A DNA stretch of 64,000 nucleotides from contig JAKOYE010000101.1 in assembly GCA_029780675.1 (NCBI GenBank), forward strand, positions 22,173-86,172, written 5' to 3'. The notes beneath the pieces are model-generated. The model was not told the DNA's origin. It searched no databases and saw only the letters and a list, made by a program, of their open reading frames with translations. The position numbers and the translations under genes are program-made. This document shows positions 1-9,005 of the stretch, piece after piece (position 1 is the stretch's first letter; each line of letters opens with the position of its first letter). Origin of the DNA: Actinomycetes bacterium. Lineage in GTDB: Bacteria; Actinomycetota; Actinomycetes; Mycobacteriales; Mycobacteriaceae.

Positions 1-30
1 CGACCATCCTGTCAGGTTCGGGCAGAATCG

Positions 31-648
31 GTGAGCGTGAGTGTCGGCAATCATCGTCTGGTCCTGCTCCGGCACGGTGAGACCGAATGGTCGCGGGACC
101 GCAAACACACCAGCCACACCGACCTCGACCTCACCGACCGCGGCCGCGAGCAGGCCCGGCTGGCCGCGCAGACCCTCGAACGCCTGAACCTGGACAACCC
201 CCTGGTGGTCAGCAGCCCGCGGCGGCGCGCGATCGCCACCGCGGAACTGGCCGGGCTGAGCGTCGACGAGATCTCCCCGCTGCTGGCCGAATGGGACTAC
301 GGCGACTACGAGGGCCTGACCACCCACGAAATCCGCACCGGCACCCCCGGCTGGCTGCTGTGGACCTACGGCTGCCCGGGCGGCGAGAGCGTCGACCAGG
401 TCAGCATGCGCGCCGACCAGGCGGTGGCCTACGCGATGGACCAGATGGCCGAGCGCGATGTGGTGTTCGTCAGCCACGGACACTTCTCCCGGTCGGTGAT
501 CACCCGATGGGTGGAGCAACCGCTGCGCGAAGGGGCCCGGTACGGGTTCGGCACCGCCGCGGTATCGGTGTGCGGCTTCGAATACGGCCTGCGCCAACTG
601 TCGGCCCTCGGCCTGACCAGCCACCGTGAAGCGGTCGCCGGAACGTGA
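31..648 (+). CDS. gpm2: histidine phosphatase family (phosphoglycerate mutase-like acid phosphatase, Rv3214-like)
   Basis: LVLLRHGETEWS RHG motif near N-terminus and VFVSHGHFSR; followed by entC with GTGA overlap. Confidence 0.85.
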   Translation: MSVSVGNHRLVLLRHGETEWSRDRKHTSHTDLDLTDRGREQARLAAQTLERLNLDNPLVVSSPRRRAIATAELAGLSVDEISPLLAEWDYGDYEGLTTHEIRTGTPGWLLWTYGCPGGESVDQVSMRADQAVAYAMDQMAERDVVFVSHGHFSRSVITRWVEQPLREGARYGFGTAAVSVCGFEYGLRQLSALGLTSHREAVAGT

Positions 649-1730
649 TCGCCCCCACGTTCGTCCTCAGTGGGCCCACCGGGACCGTCGTCGCCGACGG
701 CGCCCGCGCCGCGTACCGGGATCCCGCCGAGGCCGCCCGCGCGCTGCGCGACGGTTCGGCCGAATTGATCGTGGGCGCATTGCCATTCGACCTCCGTGGC
801 CCCGCCGCGCTGCTGACCCCGGATCGCGTCCATGACCGGCTGCCGCCGCTATCCGACACGCTGCCCGGGGTCCGGATCGCCCAGATGTTGCCCTCCGCCG
901 ACGAGCACCGCGCCCGGGTGCAGGCCGCGCTGCGGCGACTCCGCGACCCGGCCGACCCGCTGGAGAAGGTGGTGCTGGCCCGGGCGCTGCTCCTCGCTTC
1001 GGACGGGGCTCTGGAGCCGACGGCGATCCTGGGCCGGCTGACCGCGGCCGACCCCGACGCCACCGGCTATCTCGCCGACCTCTCCCCCGCCGGTGACGGG
1101 TACGCCGGGGCCATGCTGGTAGGTGCCAGCCCGGAGTTGCTGGTGGCCCGGTTCGGCGACCGGGTGAGTTGCCAGCCGTTCGCCGGGTCCGCCCCGCGCT
1201 GCGCCGACCCCGGCGAGGACGCCGCGAGTGCGGCGTCGCTGGCCGCGTCGGCCAAGGACCGTCACGAACATCGCCTGGTCGTCGAGACCATGCGCGACGC
1301 CCTGGCACCGCTGTGCTCCCGGCTGGACATCGCCGACGAACCCCAACTCAGCAGCACCGGAGCACTCTGGCACCTGGCCACGCCGATCCGCGGCGTACTG
1401 CGGGGGAAGTCCACCACCGCACTGGATCTCGCGCTGGCACTGCACCCCACCCCCGCCGTCGGCGGAGTGCCCACCGCCGACGCCGTGGATCTGGTGGCCG
1501 AACTCGAGGGTGGTCGCCGCTTCTACGCCGGTGCGGTCGGTTGGTGCGACGCCCGCGGCGACGGCCGCTGGGTGGTGGCCATCCGGGGCGCCGAGGTGTC
1601 CGCCGACCGGCGCAGTGCGCTGGCCCTGGCCGGCGGCGGCATCGTGGCCGAGTCCGACCCGGACGCCGAGGTTGCCGAGACCACGACGAAGTTCCGGACC
1701 ATCCTGCGCGCGTTGGGAGCGACCGAGTGA
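645..1730 (+). CDS. entC: isochorismate synthase / chorismate-binding enzyme
   Basis: Chorismate-binding C-terminal motifs (LEKVVLARAL, HPTPAVGGVP, FYAGAVGW); GTG start overlaps gpm2 stop. Confidence 0.88.
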   Translation: MIAPTFVLSGPTGTVVADGARAAYRDPAEAARALRDGSAELIVGALPFDLRGPAALLTPDRVHDRLPPLSDTLPGVRIAQMLPSADEHRARVQAALRRLRDPADPLEKVVLARALLLASDGALEPTAILGRLTAADPDATGYLADLSPAGDGYAGAMLVGASPELLVARFGDRVSCQPFAGSAPRCADPGEDAASAASLAASAKDRHEHRLVVETMRDALAPLCSRLDIADEPQLSSTGALWHLATPIRGVLRGKSTTALDLALALHPTPAVGGVPTADAVDLVAELEGGRRFYAGAVGWCDARGDGRWVVAIRGAEVSADRRSALALAGGGIVAESDPDAEVAETTTKFRTILRALGATE

Positions 1731-1743
1731 GTGTGTGTATCCG

Positions 1744-2229
1744 ATGACTGTGCATATCCGCCCAGCCCGAGCGGGTGACGAGGTGGAGATCGTCGCGATG
1801 ATCCGTGAACTGGCGGAATTCGAGCAGGCGGCTGATCAATGCTTGGTAACTCAGGCACAGATCACCACAGCACTGTTCGGCGAGGACCCGACCGCCCGCT
1901 GCCTCATCGCCGAGGAGGACGACCGGGTGGCGGCGGTGGCATTGTGGTTCCGGACCTTCTCCACCTGGGACGGGGTGGCCGGGATTCACCTCGAGGACCT
2001 ATTCGTCCGCCCGGACTTCCGCCGCCGCGGTCTGGCGCGCGCCTTGCTCGCCAGGCTGGCCCGGGAGTGCGTGGACAACGGGTACAGCCGACTCGGTTGG
2101 GCGGTGCTGGACTGGAACGTCGACGCGATCGCCCTCTATGACGCCGTCGGCGGGAAACAACTCGCGGAGTGGATCGGCTACCGGGTGTCCGGGCCGGAAT
2201 TGTCCGCACTGGCGGCCGAAGCGGACTAG
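1744..2229 (+). CDS. GNAT family N-acetyltransferase
   Basis: IRPARAGDEVEI...LEDLFVRPDFRRRGLARALLARLA acetyl-CoA binding motif; start chosen at ATG 1744. Confidence 0.85.
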   Translation: MTVHIRPARAGDEVEIVAMIRELAEFEQAADQCLVTQAQITTALFGEDPTARCLIAEEDDRVAAVALWFRTFSTWDGVAGIHLEDLFVRPDFRRRGLARALLARLARECVDNGYSRLGWAVLDWNVDAIALYDAVGGKQLAEWIGYRVSGPELSALAAEAD

Positions 2230-2642
2230 GGAGAGCCTGACTGACCCGAATCCGTCTGGCCGGCAATCCATTTCAACGTACTCGGACTGAACAGCAGCAC
2301 CAGCACGGCGATCGACACCGCGGCGATCGGTACGGCATAGCCCCAACGATGCGAGCCCACCCCGGCGTACCAGGTCGCCGGCAGGATCAGCATCTGCGCG
2401 AACACCGCCAGTCCGCGCCCCCACCGCCGGCCGGTCCACAGCGCCCAGGCGGCGGCCAGGACGCCCCCGCCGACCACGGCGAACCACATCGCGTTGCCGT
2501 AGCCGTCGACGATGTGCCGGTCCGCCCCGGCCAGGCCACGGACGACGAACACCACGGCCGCCACCGCGCCGATCGCCCCCTGCAGTCCGACCAGGACCGC
2601 CGCACGCCGAACGGTCACCGGGGGCAGCGATGTCATGCGCAC
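2226..2642 (-). CDS. small integral membrane protein (Rv3217c-like)
   Basis: Several hydrophobic helices; syntenic position; start could be ATG 2636. Confidence 0.7.
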   Translation of the reverse strand: MRMTSLPPVTVRRAAVLVGLQGAIGAVAAVVFVVRGLAGADRHIVDGYGNAMWFAVVGGGVLAAAWALWTGRRWGRGLAVFAQMLILPATWYAGVGSHRWGYAVPIAAVSIAVLVLLFSPSTLKWIAGQTDSGQSGSP

Positions 2643-2667
2643 AGACTAGAACGACCCGAGAAAAGGG

Positions 2668-2703
2668 GGGACGGTCACCACTCCAGCAAGCGGTGACCGT
2701 CCC
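2668..2703. repeat. perfect 12-bp inverted repeat (GGGACGGTCACC / GGTGACCGTCCC, 12-nt loop) in divergent intergenic region
   Basis: Read directly from sequence between the Rv3217c-like gene and the diacylglycerol kinase-like gene. Confidence 0.8.
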
Positions 2704-2852
2704 GTCGCCTCACACCACACCAGGGGGGTCGGTGGCGGTGGAGACTTGTCCCCATCCTGCTGACTGAACCGCTCCGGGGCCAGTCACCCGCCGAACTCCC
2801 AGCAACATCACAGGGCGTCATCCCGATGCGGATCCCGATAGGGTGAGAGTCC

Positions 2853-3806
2853 GTGCGCGCCGTGCTGATCGTGAATCCCAACGCCACCTCCACCACCCCG
2901 GCTGGGCGGGATCTGCTGGCGCACGCCCTGGAGAGCCGCGTGCGCCTCACCGTCGCCCATACCGACCATCGCGGCCACGCCATCGAGATCGCCGAGCAGG
3001 CCAACGCCGACGGGGTGGACGTGATCATCGTGCACGGCGGGGACGGCACCGTGAACGAAGTGGTGAACGGACTGCTGGGCAAGCCCGGCGGCGCACTGCC
3101 CGACCCGGCCGTGTTGCCCGCCGTCGCGGTGGTACCGGGCGGCTCCGCCAACGTCTTCGCCCGCGCTCTGGGCATCAGCTCCGACCCCACCGAGGCCACC
3201 AACCAGCTGATCGACCTGCTCGGCGTGCACCGCGCCGGGGATCCGTGGCGGCGTATCGGCCTGATGGACTGCGGCGAACGCTGGGCGGTGTTCACCGCAG
3301 GCATGGGTGTGGACGGGGACGTGGTGGCGGCAGTCGAGGCCCAGCGCGCCAAGGGTCGCAAGGTCACCGCCGGCCGCTATATCCGCATCGCGTTGCGCGA
3401 GATGCTGTCCAACGCCCGCTCCGAGCCCGCACTCACCGTGCACCTGCCGGACCGCGAGCCGGTGGCCGGGGTGCATTTCGCGTTCGTCTCCAACGCCAGC
3501 CCGTGGACCTATGCCAACGCCCGCCCGGTGTGGACCAACCCGGACACCACCTTCGAGACCGGCCTGGGTCTTTTCGCCGTCAACAGCATGAACGTGGTCG
3601 CAAACCTGCTGCTGGTCCGCCGGATGCTGTCGAAGAAGGCCGTGATCACGGCGCGCCACCTCCTGCGGGAGGACGACCTGACCTGGGTCCGGATCACCGC
3701 CGCACGACCGGTATCGTGCCAGGTAGACGGGGATTTCCTGGGACTGCGCGAGGAAATGACGTTCACGTCGGCGCCGCACGCGCTGGCCGTCGTCGCGCCG
3801 GACTGA
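2853..3806 (+). CDS. diacylglycerol kinase family lipid kinase
   Basis: VLIVNPNATSTT, VIIVHGGDGTVNEVVNG, VVPGGSANVFARALG; GTG start. Confidence 0.88.
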   Translation: MRAVLIVNPNATSTTPAGRDLLAHALESRVRLTVAHTDHRGHAIEIAEQANADGVDVIIVHGGDGTVNEVVNGLLGKPGGALPDPAVLPAVAVVPGGSANVFARALGISSDPTEATNQLIDLLGVHRAGDPWRRIGLMDCGERWAVFTAGMGVDGDVVAAVEAQRAKGRKVTAGRYIRIALREMLSNARSEPALTVHLPDREPVAGVHFAFVSNASPWTYANARPVWTNPDTTFETGLGLFAVNSMNVVANLLLVRRMLSKKAVITARHLLREDDLTWVRITAARPVSCQVDGDFLGLREEMTFTSAPHALAVVAPD

Positions 3807-4013
3807 ACCCGAGAAATCCGCCGAATGCAACAAAGAGTGACGTTGCCCACGGTTTAAGAAAGTTCTGTTGACATATAACGAGGCTGTGACAGCATCAATG
3901 CAACAGCACAACACAGTTTGTGTGCGAGCTCTCGGAGCCCTCTCTCGGAGCCCAGGGTCATAAGGTACCCCTTAGCCCTGCGCGCGCACACACCAGGTAA
4001 GGAGTAGCGGAAA

Positions 4014-4268
4014 ATGGATTGGCGCCACAAGGCGGTCTGTCGCGACGAGGATCCGGAACTGTTCTTCCCGGTGGGGAACAGCGGCCCGGCTCTGGCCCAG
4101 ATCGCGGAGGCGAAGCTGGTCTGCAACCGGTGCCCGGTGACCACCGAGTGCCTGAGCTGGGCGCTTGATTCCGGTCAGGACGCCGGCGTCTGGGGTGCCA
4201 TGAGCGAGGACGAGCGTCGCGCGCTCAAGCGTCGCAACGCCCGCACCCGGGCCCGCACCAGCGTCTGA
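4014..4268 (+). CDS. whiB1: WhiB1 Fe-S transcriptional regulator
   Basis: WRHKAVCRDEDPELFFPVG, CNRCPVTTEC, GVWGAMSEDERRALKRR. Confidence 0.95.
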   Translation: MDWRHKAVCRDEDPELFFPVGNSGPALAQIAEAKLVCNRCPVTTECLSWALDSGQDAGVWGAMSEDERRALKRRNARTRARTSV

Positions 4269-4291
4269 GCCTCTCTCCCGTAAGCAACCGG

Positions 4292-4326
4292 CCGCGGCCC
4301 CGAGAAATCGGGGGCCGCGGTTTTTT
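4292..4326 (+). terminator. intrinsic terminator after whiB1
   Basis: CCGCGGCCCC-GAGAAATCG-GGGGCCGCGG followed by TTTTTT. Confidence 0.92.
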
Positions 4327-4369
4327 CTGCGGCATTCTTTCGGGGAGTCCCGGCGCGGCCAGTGCGGCG

Positions 4370-5776
4370 TCAGTGCGCCCGGCCCCGCCGTCCGATCGGT
4401 ACCCGCAGCACCACGTCGGTGCCGCCGTCCGCGCCGGGGCACATGGTCAGTGAGCCGTCGAGTTCCGCCGATACCAGGGTTCGCACGATCTGCAACCCGA
4501 GCCGATCTGAGGTTTCCAGGTCGAACTCCGGCGGCAGCCCCCGGCCGTCGTCGTGAACCACGACGTCGAGCCAGCGAGCGGAACGCTCGGCCCGGATCAG
4601 CACGCTGCCCTGGCGTTCGGCCCGCTCGAATCCGTGCTGGACGGCGTTCTGCACCAGTTCGGTGACCACCAGCACCAGTGCGGTCGCGCGGGCGGCATCA
4701 AGCACGCCCATCGCGCCCTCCCGGCGGATCCGGATCGGGGTGTCGACCCGGGCGACGTCGTTCATGATCGGCAGAATCCGGTCGATCACCTCGTCGAGGT
4801 TGACCTCCTCGTCCACCGACATCGACAACGCCTCGTGCACCTGGGAGATCGCGGCGACCCGCCGGACCGACTCCATCAGCGCCTCACGGGCCTCGCCGTT
4901 GTTGGTGCGCCGGGCCTGTAACCGCAGCAGTGCTGCCACGGTCTGCAGGTTGTTCTTCACCCGGTGGTGAATCTCCCGGATCGTGGCGTCCTTGGACAGC
5001 AGCGCCCGATCCCGGCGCTTGACCTCGGTGACGTCGCGGACCAGTACCGCCGCCCCCGCGGACTGCCCCGCCACCACCAGTGGCAGCGTGCGCAACAGCA
5101 CCGTCGCGCCACCGGCGTCGATCTCCAGTCGCATCCCCGCACCGCCGGCCACCGACGCGCCGACATGCTCGGCGAGTTCCCGGGCTTCGAAGGGGTCGGA
5201 GATCAGCGGACGGGTCACCGCGACGAGGTTGTGGCCCTCCAGTTCGGACGCCAGGCCCATCCGGTGATAGGCCGACAGCGCGTTGGGGCTTGCGTAACCG
5301 ACCACACCGTCGACATCGAGGCGGATGAACCCATCGCCGACCCGGGGGCTGGACCGGGAGATCGCCAGGTCGGCGATATTGGGGAAGCTTCCCTCCCCCA
5401 CCATCGCCAGCAGGTGGTCCGCGCAGTCCAGGTAGGCGGTTTCCAGCGGTGACGAGCTGTCCGCCCCGTTCCCGGCGCTCTGCCGGGTGAGCACCGCCAC
5501 CTCGCTCCCGCGGTAGCGCACCGGCACCGGGGAGTGCAGGTCCCCCTCGGCGACGACGGTGCCGACCGCGTCGGTGACCACCAGGGTGGGCGCGGTGTTC
5601 GGGCGACATTGCGCCACACAGACCAGGGTGCCGTCATCGCGGCGAACCCACATCAGATAGTCGGCGAACGACAGGTCCGCCAGCAACTGCCACTCGCCGA
5701 CCACCGCGTGCAGGTGGTCGACGGCCCCGCCGGGGAGCACGGTGTGCTCGGCCAGCAGGTCGCCGAGGGTGCTCAC
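4370..5776 (-). CDS. pdtaS: two-component sensor histidine kinase (PdtaS-like, HisKA_2)
   Basis: IREIHHRVKNNLQTVAALLRLQARR H-box; C-terminal HATPase. Confidence 0.9.
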   Translation of the reverse strand: MSTLGDLLAEHTVLPGGAVDHLHAVVGEWQLLADLSFADYLMWVRRDDGTLVCVAQCRPNTAPTLVVTDAVGTVVAEGDLHSPVPVRYRGSEVAVLTRQSAGNGADSSSPLETAYLDCADHLLAMVGEGSFPNIADLAISRSSPRVGDGFIRLDVDGVVGYASPNALSAYHRMGLASELEGHNLVAVTRPLISDPFEARELAEHVGASVAGGAGMRLEIDAGGATVLLRTLPLVVAGQSAGAAVLVRDVTEVKRRDRALLSKDATIREIHHRVKNNLQTVAALLRLQARRTNNGEAREALMESVRRVAAISQVHEALSMSVDEEVNLDEVIDRILPIMNDVARVDTPIRIRREGAMGVLDAARATALVLVVTELVQNAVQHGFERAERQGSVLIRAERSARWLDVVVHDDGRGLPPEFDLETSDRLGLQIVRTLVSAELDGSLTMCPGADGGTDVVLRVPIGRRGRAH

Positions 5777-5988
5777 TCGATGATGGCGATCAAATCCCCG
5801 GCCTGGATGACGTCGCCGACGGAGACACTCACCTCGGTGACGGTGCCGGCGTTCTCGGCGAGCACCGGGATTTCCATTTTCATCGACTCCAGCAGCACCA
5901 GGGTGTCGCCGGCTCCGATCCGGTCGCCCTTGCGAACGACGACTTCAAGCACACTGGCCACGATCTCAGCGCGCACATCCTCGGCCAT
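5773..5988 (-). CDS. biotinylated protein TB7.3-like (biotin/lipoyl attachment domain)
   Basis: LVLLESMKMEIPV biotinylation motif; ATGA overlap with pdtaS. Confidence 0.9.
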   Translation of the reverse strand: MAEDVRAEIVASVLEVVVRKGDRIGAGDTLVLLESMKMEIPVLAENAGTVTEVSVSVGDVIQAGDLIAIIE

Positions 5989-6053
5989 GCCCCTATCGAA
6001 CCACACCACTCCGGTGCCCGGCAGGTCATGACACCGTGAGAGACTAAAGAAAC

Positions 6054-6086
6054 GTAGCGAAGACGCAGCGAAGAAGTAGCGAGAAC
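6054..6086 (+). repeat. 11-bp x3 degenerate tandem repeat (gtagcgaagac / gcagcgaagaa / gtagcgagaac) upstream of bL37
   Basis: Read directly. Confidence 0.7.
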
Positions 6087-6127
6087 CCGCGGCGGCAGTC
6101 CGCGACAGTCACAACGGAGGTATCACC

Positions 6128-6202
6128 ATGGCCAAGCGAGGCCGGAAGAAGCGCGCGCGTAAGCACAGCAAGGCCAATCACGGCAATCGGCCGAACGCCT
6201 GA
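6128..6202 (+). CDS. 24-aa mycobacterial ribosomal protein bL37
   Basis: ATG...TGA encodes MAKRGRKKRARKHSKANHGNRPNA; GGAGG Shine-Dalgarno 8 nt upstream; not in the supplied ORF track (too short). Confidence 0.88.
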   Translation: MAKRGRKKRARKHSKANHGNRPNA

Positions 6203-6227
6203 TCTGCAGGCCCAGCGCTACAAAGCC

Positions 6228-6269
6228 AGAGAAGCCGGCGTCACACTCATTGGTGACGCCGGCTTCTCT
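6228..6269. terminator. 17-bp perfect hairpin terminator between bL37 and rshA
   Basis: AGAGAAGCCGGCGTCAC-actcattg-GTGACGCCGGCTTCTCT; no U-tract, likely bidirectional between convergent genes. Confidence 0.8.
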
Positions 6270-6318
6270 GTACCTGCGTAGCTTCTCGGCCTGCGTATTT
6301 TCTCGTCCTGCCGGGAAC

Positions 6319-6603
6319 CTAGGTATGCCGGATGATCGTGGTGCGGCTGATCTGCATCCGAACCCGCTCCACCAGGTAGGACGGTGCGCGTTCGCCACTG
6401 CACTTGGCGGCGATCAGCGCCTTGATCCGCTCCTCGACCCCGTAATGCCGCAGACAGGCCGGGCACTGCTCAAGGTGGTGCCGTAACCGATCGCGGGTGT
6501 CGTCAGTGACTTCCCCGTCCAGCAGGGTCCAGACCTCGGCGATGACCAGCGCACAGTCGCTGTGCCCCGGATCGGGGTCGGACCGGATGTCACTGGTGGT
6601 CAT
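6319..6603 (-). CDS. rshA: zinc-binding anti-sigma factor (RshA/RsrA family)
   Basis: [22 protein letters not shown] (HxxxCxxC); overlaps sigH. Confidence 0.88.
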   Translation of the reverse strand: MTTSDIRSDPDPGHSDCALVIAEVWTLLDGEVTDDTRDRLRHHLEQCPACLRHYGVEERIKALIAAKCSGERAPSYLVERVRMQISRTTIIRHT

Positions 6604-7238
6604 GACGACACCTCCTCGCCGGCGTCCACACCCTGGTCGCCGCGCAGCATGCCGCGGTCACGGGCGACGTCGGCGAGGAGCCCGCGCAATTGGCGTCGCC
6701 CACGGTGCAGGCGCGACATCACGGTCCCGATCGGCGTCTCCATAATGTCCGCGATCTCCTTGTAGGGGAAACCTTCCACGTCGGCCAGATACACAGCCAG
6801 CCTGAACTCTTCTGGTAACGCCTGGAGCGCCCGTTTGATTTCACTATCGGGAAGTTTTTCCAGCGCCTCCACCTCCGCCGAGCGCAGACCGGTCGAGGAA
6901 TGCTCGGCGTTCGCGGCCAGTTGCCAGTCGGTGATCTCGTCGGTGGGGTACTCCGCGGGCTGGCGCTGCTTCTTGCGGTAGGTGTTGATGTAGCTGTTCG
7001 TCAGGATCCGGTACAGCCACGCTTTGAGGTTGGTGCCCTCCTTGAAGGACCGGAACGCGGCGTAGGCCTTGATCATGGTCTCCTGAACCAGATCCTCGGC
7101 ATCGGAGGGATTGCGGGTCATCCGCAGCGCGCCGCCGTAGAGCTGATCCATCAGTGGAATGGCATCCCGCTCGAACCGGGCCGTCAGCTCGGCGTCGGTC
7201 TCCTCGTGGGATGCGAGCGCGTCGGAGTCAGGAGTCAT
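6600..7238 (-). CDS. sigH: ECF RNA polymerase sigma factor SigH
   Basis: [50 protein letters not shown]; ...[29 protein letters not shown]. Confidence 0.93.
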   Translation of the reverse strand: MTPDSDALASHEETDAELTARFERDAIPLMDQLYGGALRMTRNPSDAEDLVQETMIKAYAAFRSFKEGTNLKAWLYRILTNSYINTYRKKQRQPAEYPTDEITDWQLAANAEHSSTGLRSAEVEALEKLPDSEIKRALQALPEEFRLAVYLADVEGFPYKEIADIMETPIGTVMSRLHRGRRQLRGLLADVARDRGMLRGDQGVDAGEEVSS

Positions 7239-7320
7239 ATCACCAGCATCGTAGGGAACTCCGAATCACCGTTCGTACCGCCACCCCATCGGCAGCGCCG
7301 CGTGAAATATTGGTTACGCC

Positions 7321-7989
7321 ATGGGAATGTCCACCGCTGTCGTCACCGCCCTCATCGCAATCGCCACCGTCGTGGTGGCGGCCTCCATAGCCGTGTGGCA
7401 GGTGCGGCGGCGTGCCGTGTTCCGTGCCGCCCTCGCGAGCCGGGGTTTGCAGATCAGCCGGAGTGGCAACGACACCATCGTCAAACCGGATGTCGGCGAC
7501 TGGTCGGTCACCATGACTCGCGCGTTCGTTTCGCAGATGTCCCCGCCAGGCACCCACATCGTGGTCAGCACCTGGACGAGTCCCACCCCACGCACGACGG
7601 GTGCCGTCCTCGTCGTAGGGCCCGCCCCACCCCCGGAACTGCGGGAGCTGACCATCGCACTGTTGGGTTCTGCAACCCCGGCCATGACCGGATGGCTGGG
7701 TATCGACCGGGTCAGCGGTGGACGCCCACTCGAGCCGGTGCCTTCGGTGGACCACCGACTGTTGGCTTTCGCCACAGCCGGCTATCCGTCCCGTGGCGAA
7801 CTATCGGGTGTCGCCAGTGCGGTGACTGAGTGGTGTTCGCGTTACGGAACGGAGCGGGAACAGCCCGCAATCACGTTCGATGAGACCGGGGTGCGCGTTC
7901 GGGTGCGCGCGGACGTCCTGAGGTCGCTGGATCAGGTCGAGGCGTTCATTGAGCTCGGCACGCGGTGCCGCGACGCCATCGGTTTCTGA
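7321..7989 (+). CDS. hypothetical protein, N-terminal transmembrane helix
   Basis: Intact ORF, N-terminal hydrophobic segment TAVVTALIAIATVVVAASIAVW; TGATG junction with next ORF. Confidence 0.65.
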   Translation: MGMSTAVVTALIAIATVVVAASIAVWQVRRRAVFRAALASRGLQISRSGNDTIVKPDVGDWSVTMTRAFVSQMSPPGTHIVVSTWTSPTPRTTGAVLVVGPAPPPELRELTIALLGSATPAMTGWLGIDRVSGGRPLEPVPSVDHRLLAFATAGYPSRGELSGVASAVTEWCSRYGTEREQPAITFDETGVRVRVRADVLRSLDQVEAFIELGTRCRDAIGF

Positions 7990-8945
7990 TGCTGGCCGCG
8001 ACATGGTCGGCGATCGGTCTGCTTGCCGGCGCGCTCGGTTACCGCTGGCGCCATCACACTCTTCGGTTGTGCGCCGTAGTGGTGCTGACCGTCGTCGCGC
8101 TCCTCGTTGCCCTGGCGACGACCGGAGACGTCGCGCCGGTACTGGTCGGGGATGCGACGAAAATCCTCGTCGGGACTGTGCTGCTGTCGCTGGTTGCGGT
8201 GCTGCTGACCGTCCGCGCACTGCCTCGGCTTAGCAGCCGTCGCGACCGTGGCAGCGTCACCTTTGTCTGCTGCGCACTGGCAGGCGGCTACCTGGTGGTC
8301 GCGATGTTCTTGACGACTGCCGCAGACGAGCATCTGCGCGTAGGCCAACTGCCCCAGCTGCGCACCCGCGATGAGTTCCTCGCCCGCCGTGACGGCCCGG
8401 AGCAGTTGGGGGGCGTTCTTATGGAGGCAACCCTCAGTGATCGGAATCCCGGACCCGAAAACGTCGTCGCGTCGATCTCTTGCCCAACGATCGGCGGTGT
8501 TCGGATTCCCGGAACCGCCGCACGACTGCCAGACCGCTACCTCCTGGAGTTTCCCGGCGGACCACCGGTCATCGCGGCAGGGATCACCTCACCTCTTCAG
8601 GCCTGGCGGTGGCCCCTGGATCACGACACCGGCTCCGCTGAGTGCGTGCTGCGGCATTCCGCTCCGGTTGTCGTCTGGGGGGACATCCGGAAGGGGATGG
8701 GTGGCGACACGTCGACATCACAGACCGGACTGGCCGATACCCAGTTGATCGCGGCCGGAGACATCGCCTCCTTCGTGCGGGACTACGTCCCCGCTTCCCA
8801 GCGGACCGGGCGGGCAGTCCAGGCCCTCGCCGTCCTCAACGTAGGACTCGGAGCCCTGATGATCGCGGTGGGCGTCGCTACGTGGCGCAGGCTCACCCGG
8901 TACGGCCTGGACACTCCACCGAGAATCATGTGGCGATCCGGGTGA
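7989..8945 (+). CDS. hypothetical multi-spanning membrane protein
   Basis: Three N-terminal TM segments, central non-TM domain, C-terminal TM; ATG 7989 overlaps preceding stop. Confidence 0.65.
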   Translation: MLAATWSAIGLLAGALGYRWRHHTLRLCAVVVLTVVALLVALATTGDVAPVLVGDATKILVGTVLLSLVAVLLTVRALPRLSSRRDRGSVTFVCCALAGGYLVVAMFLTTAADEHLRVGQLPQLRTRDEFLARRDGPEQLGGVLMEATLSDRNPGPENVVASISCPTIGGVRIPGTAARLPDRYLLEFPGGPPVIAAGITSPLQAWRWPLDHDTGSAECVLRHSAPVVVWGDIRKGMGGDTSTSQTGLADTQLIAAGDIASFVRDYVPASQRTGRAVQALAVLNVGLGALMIAVGVATWRRLTRYGLDTPPRIMWRSG

Positions 8946-9005
8946 CCCCGTACGGCCAGTTGGGCCGTGCGGGCTCTCGTGATTCGTGGTCGCTAGGGTG
9001 ACGCC

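Noticed and set aside
7257-7275. Possible SigH promoter (GGAAC...GTT) near sigH
   Set aside because: Spacing between GGAAC and GTT is only about 11 bp and orientation points to the orphan genes; too weak to call.
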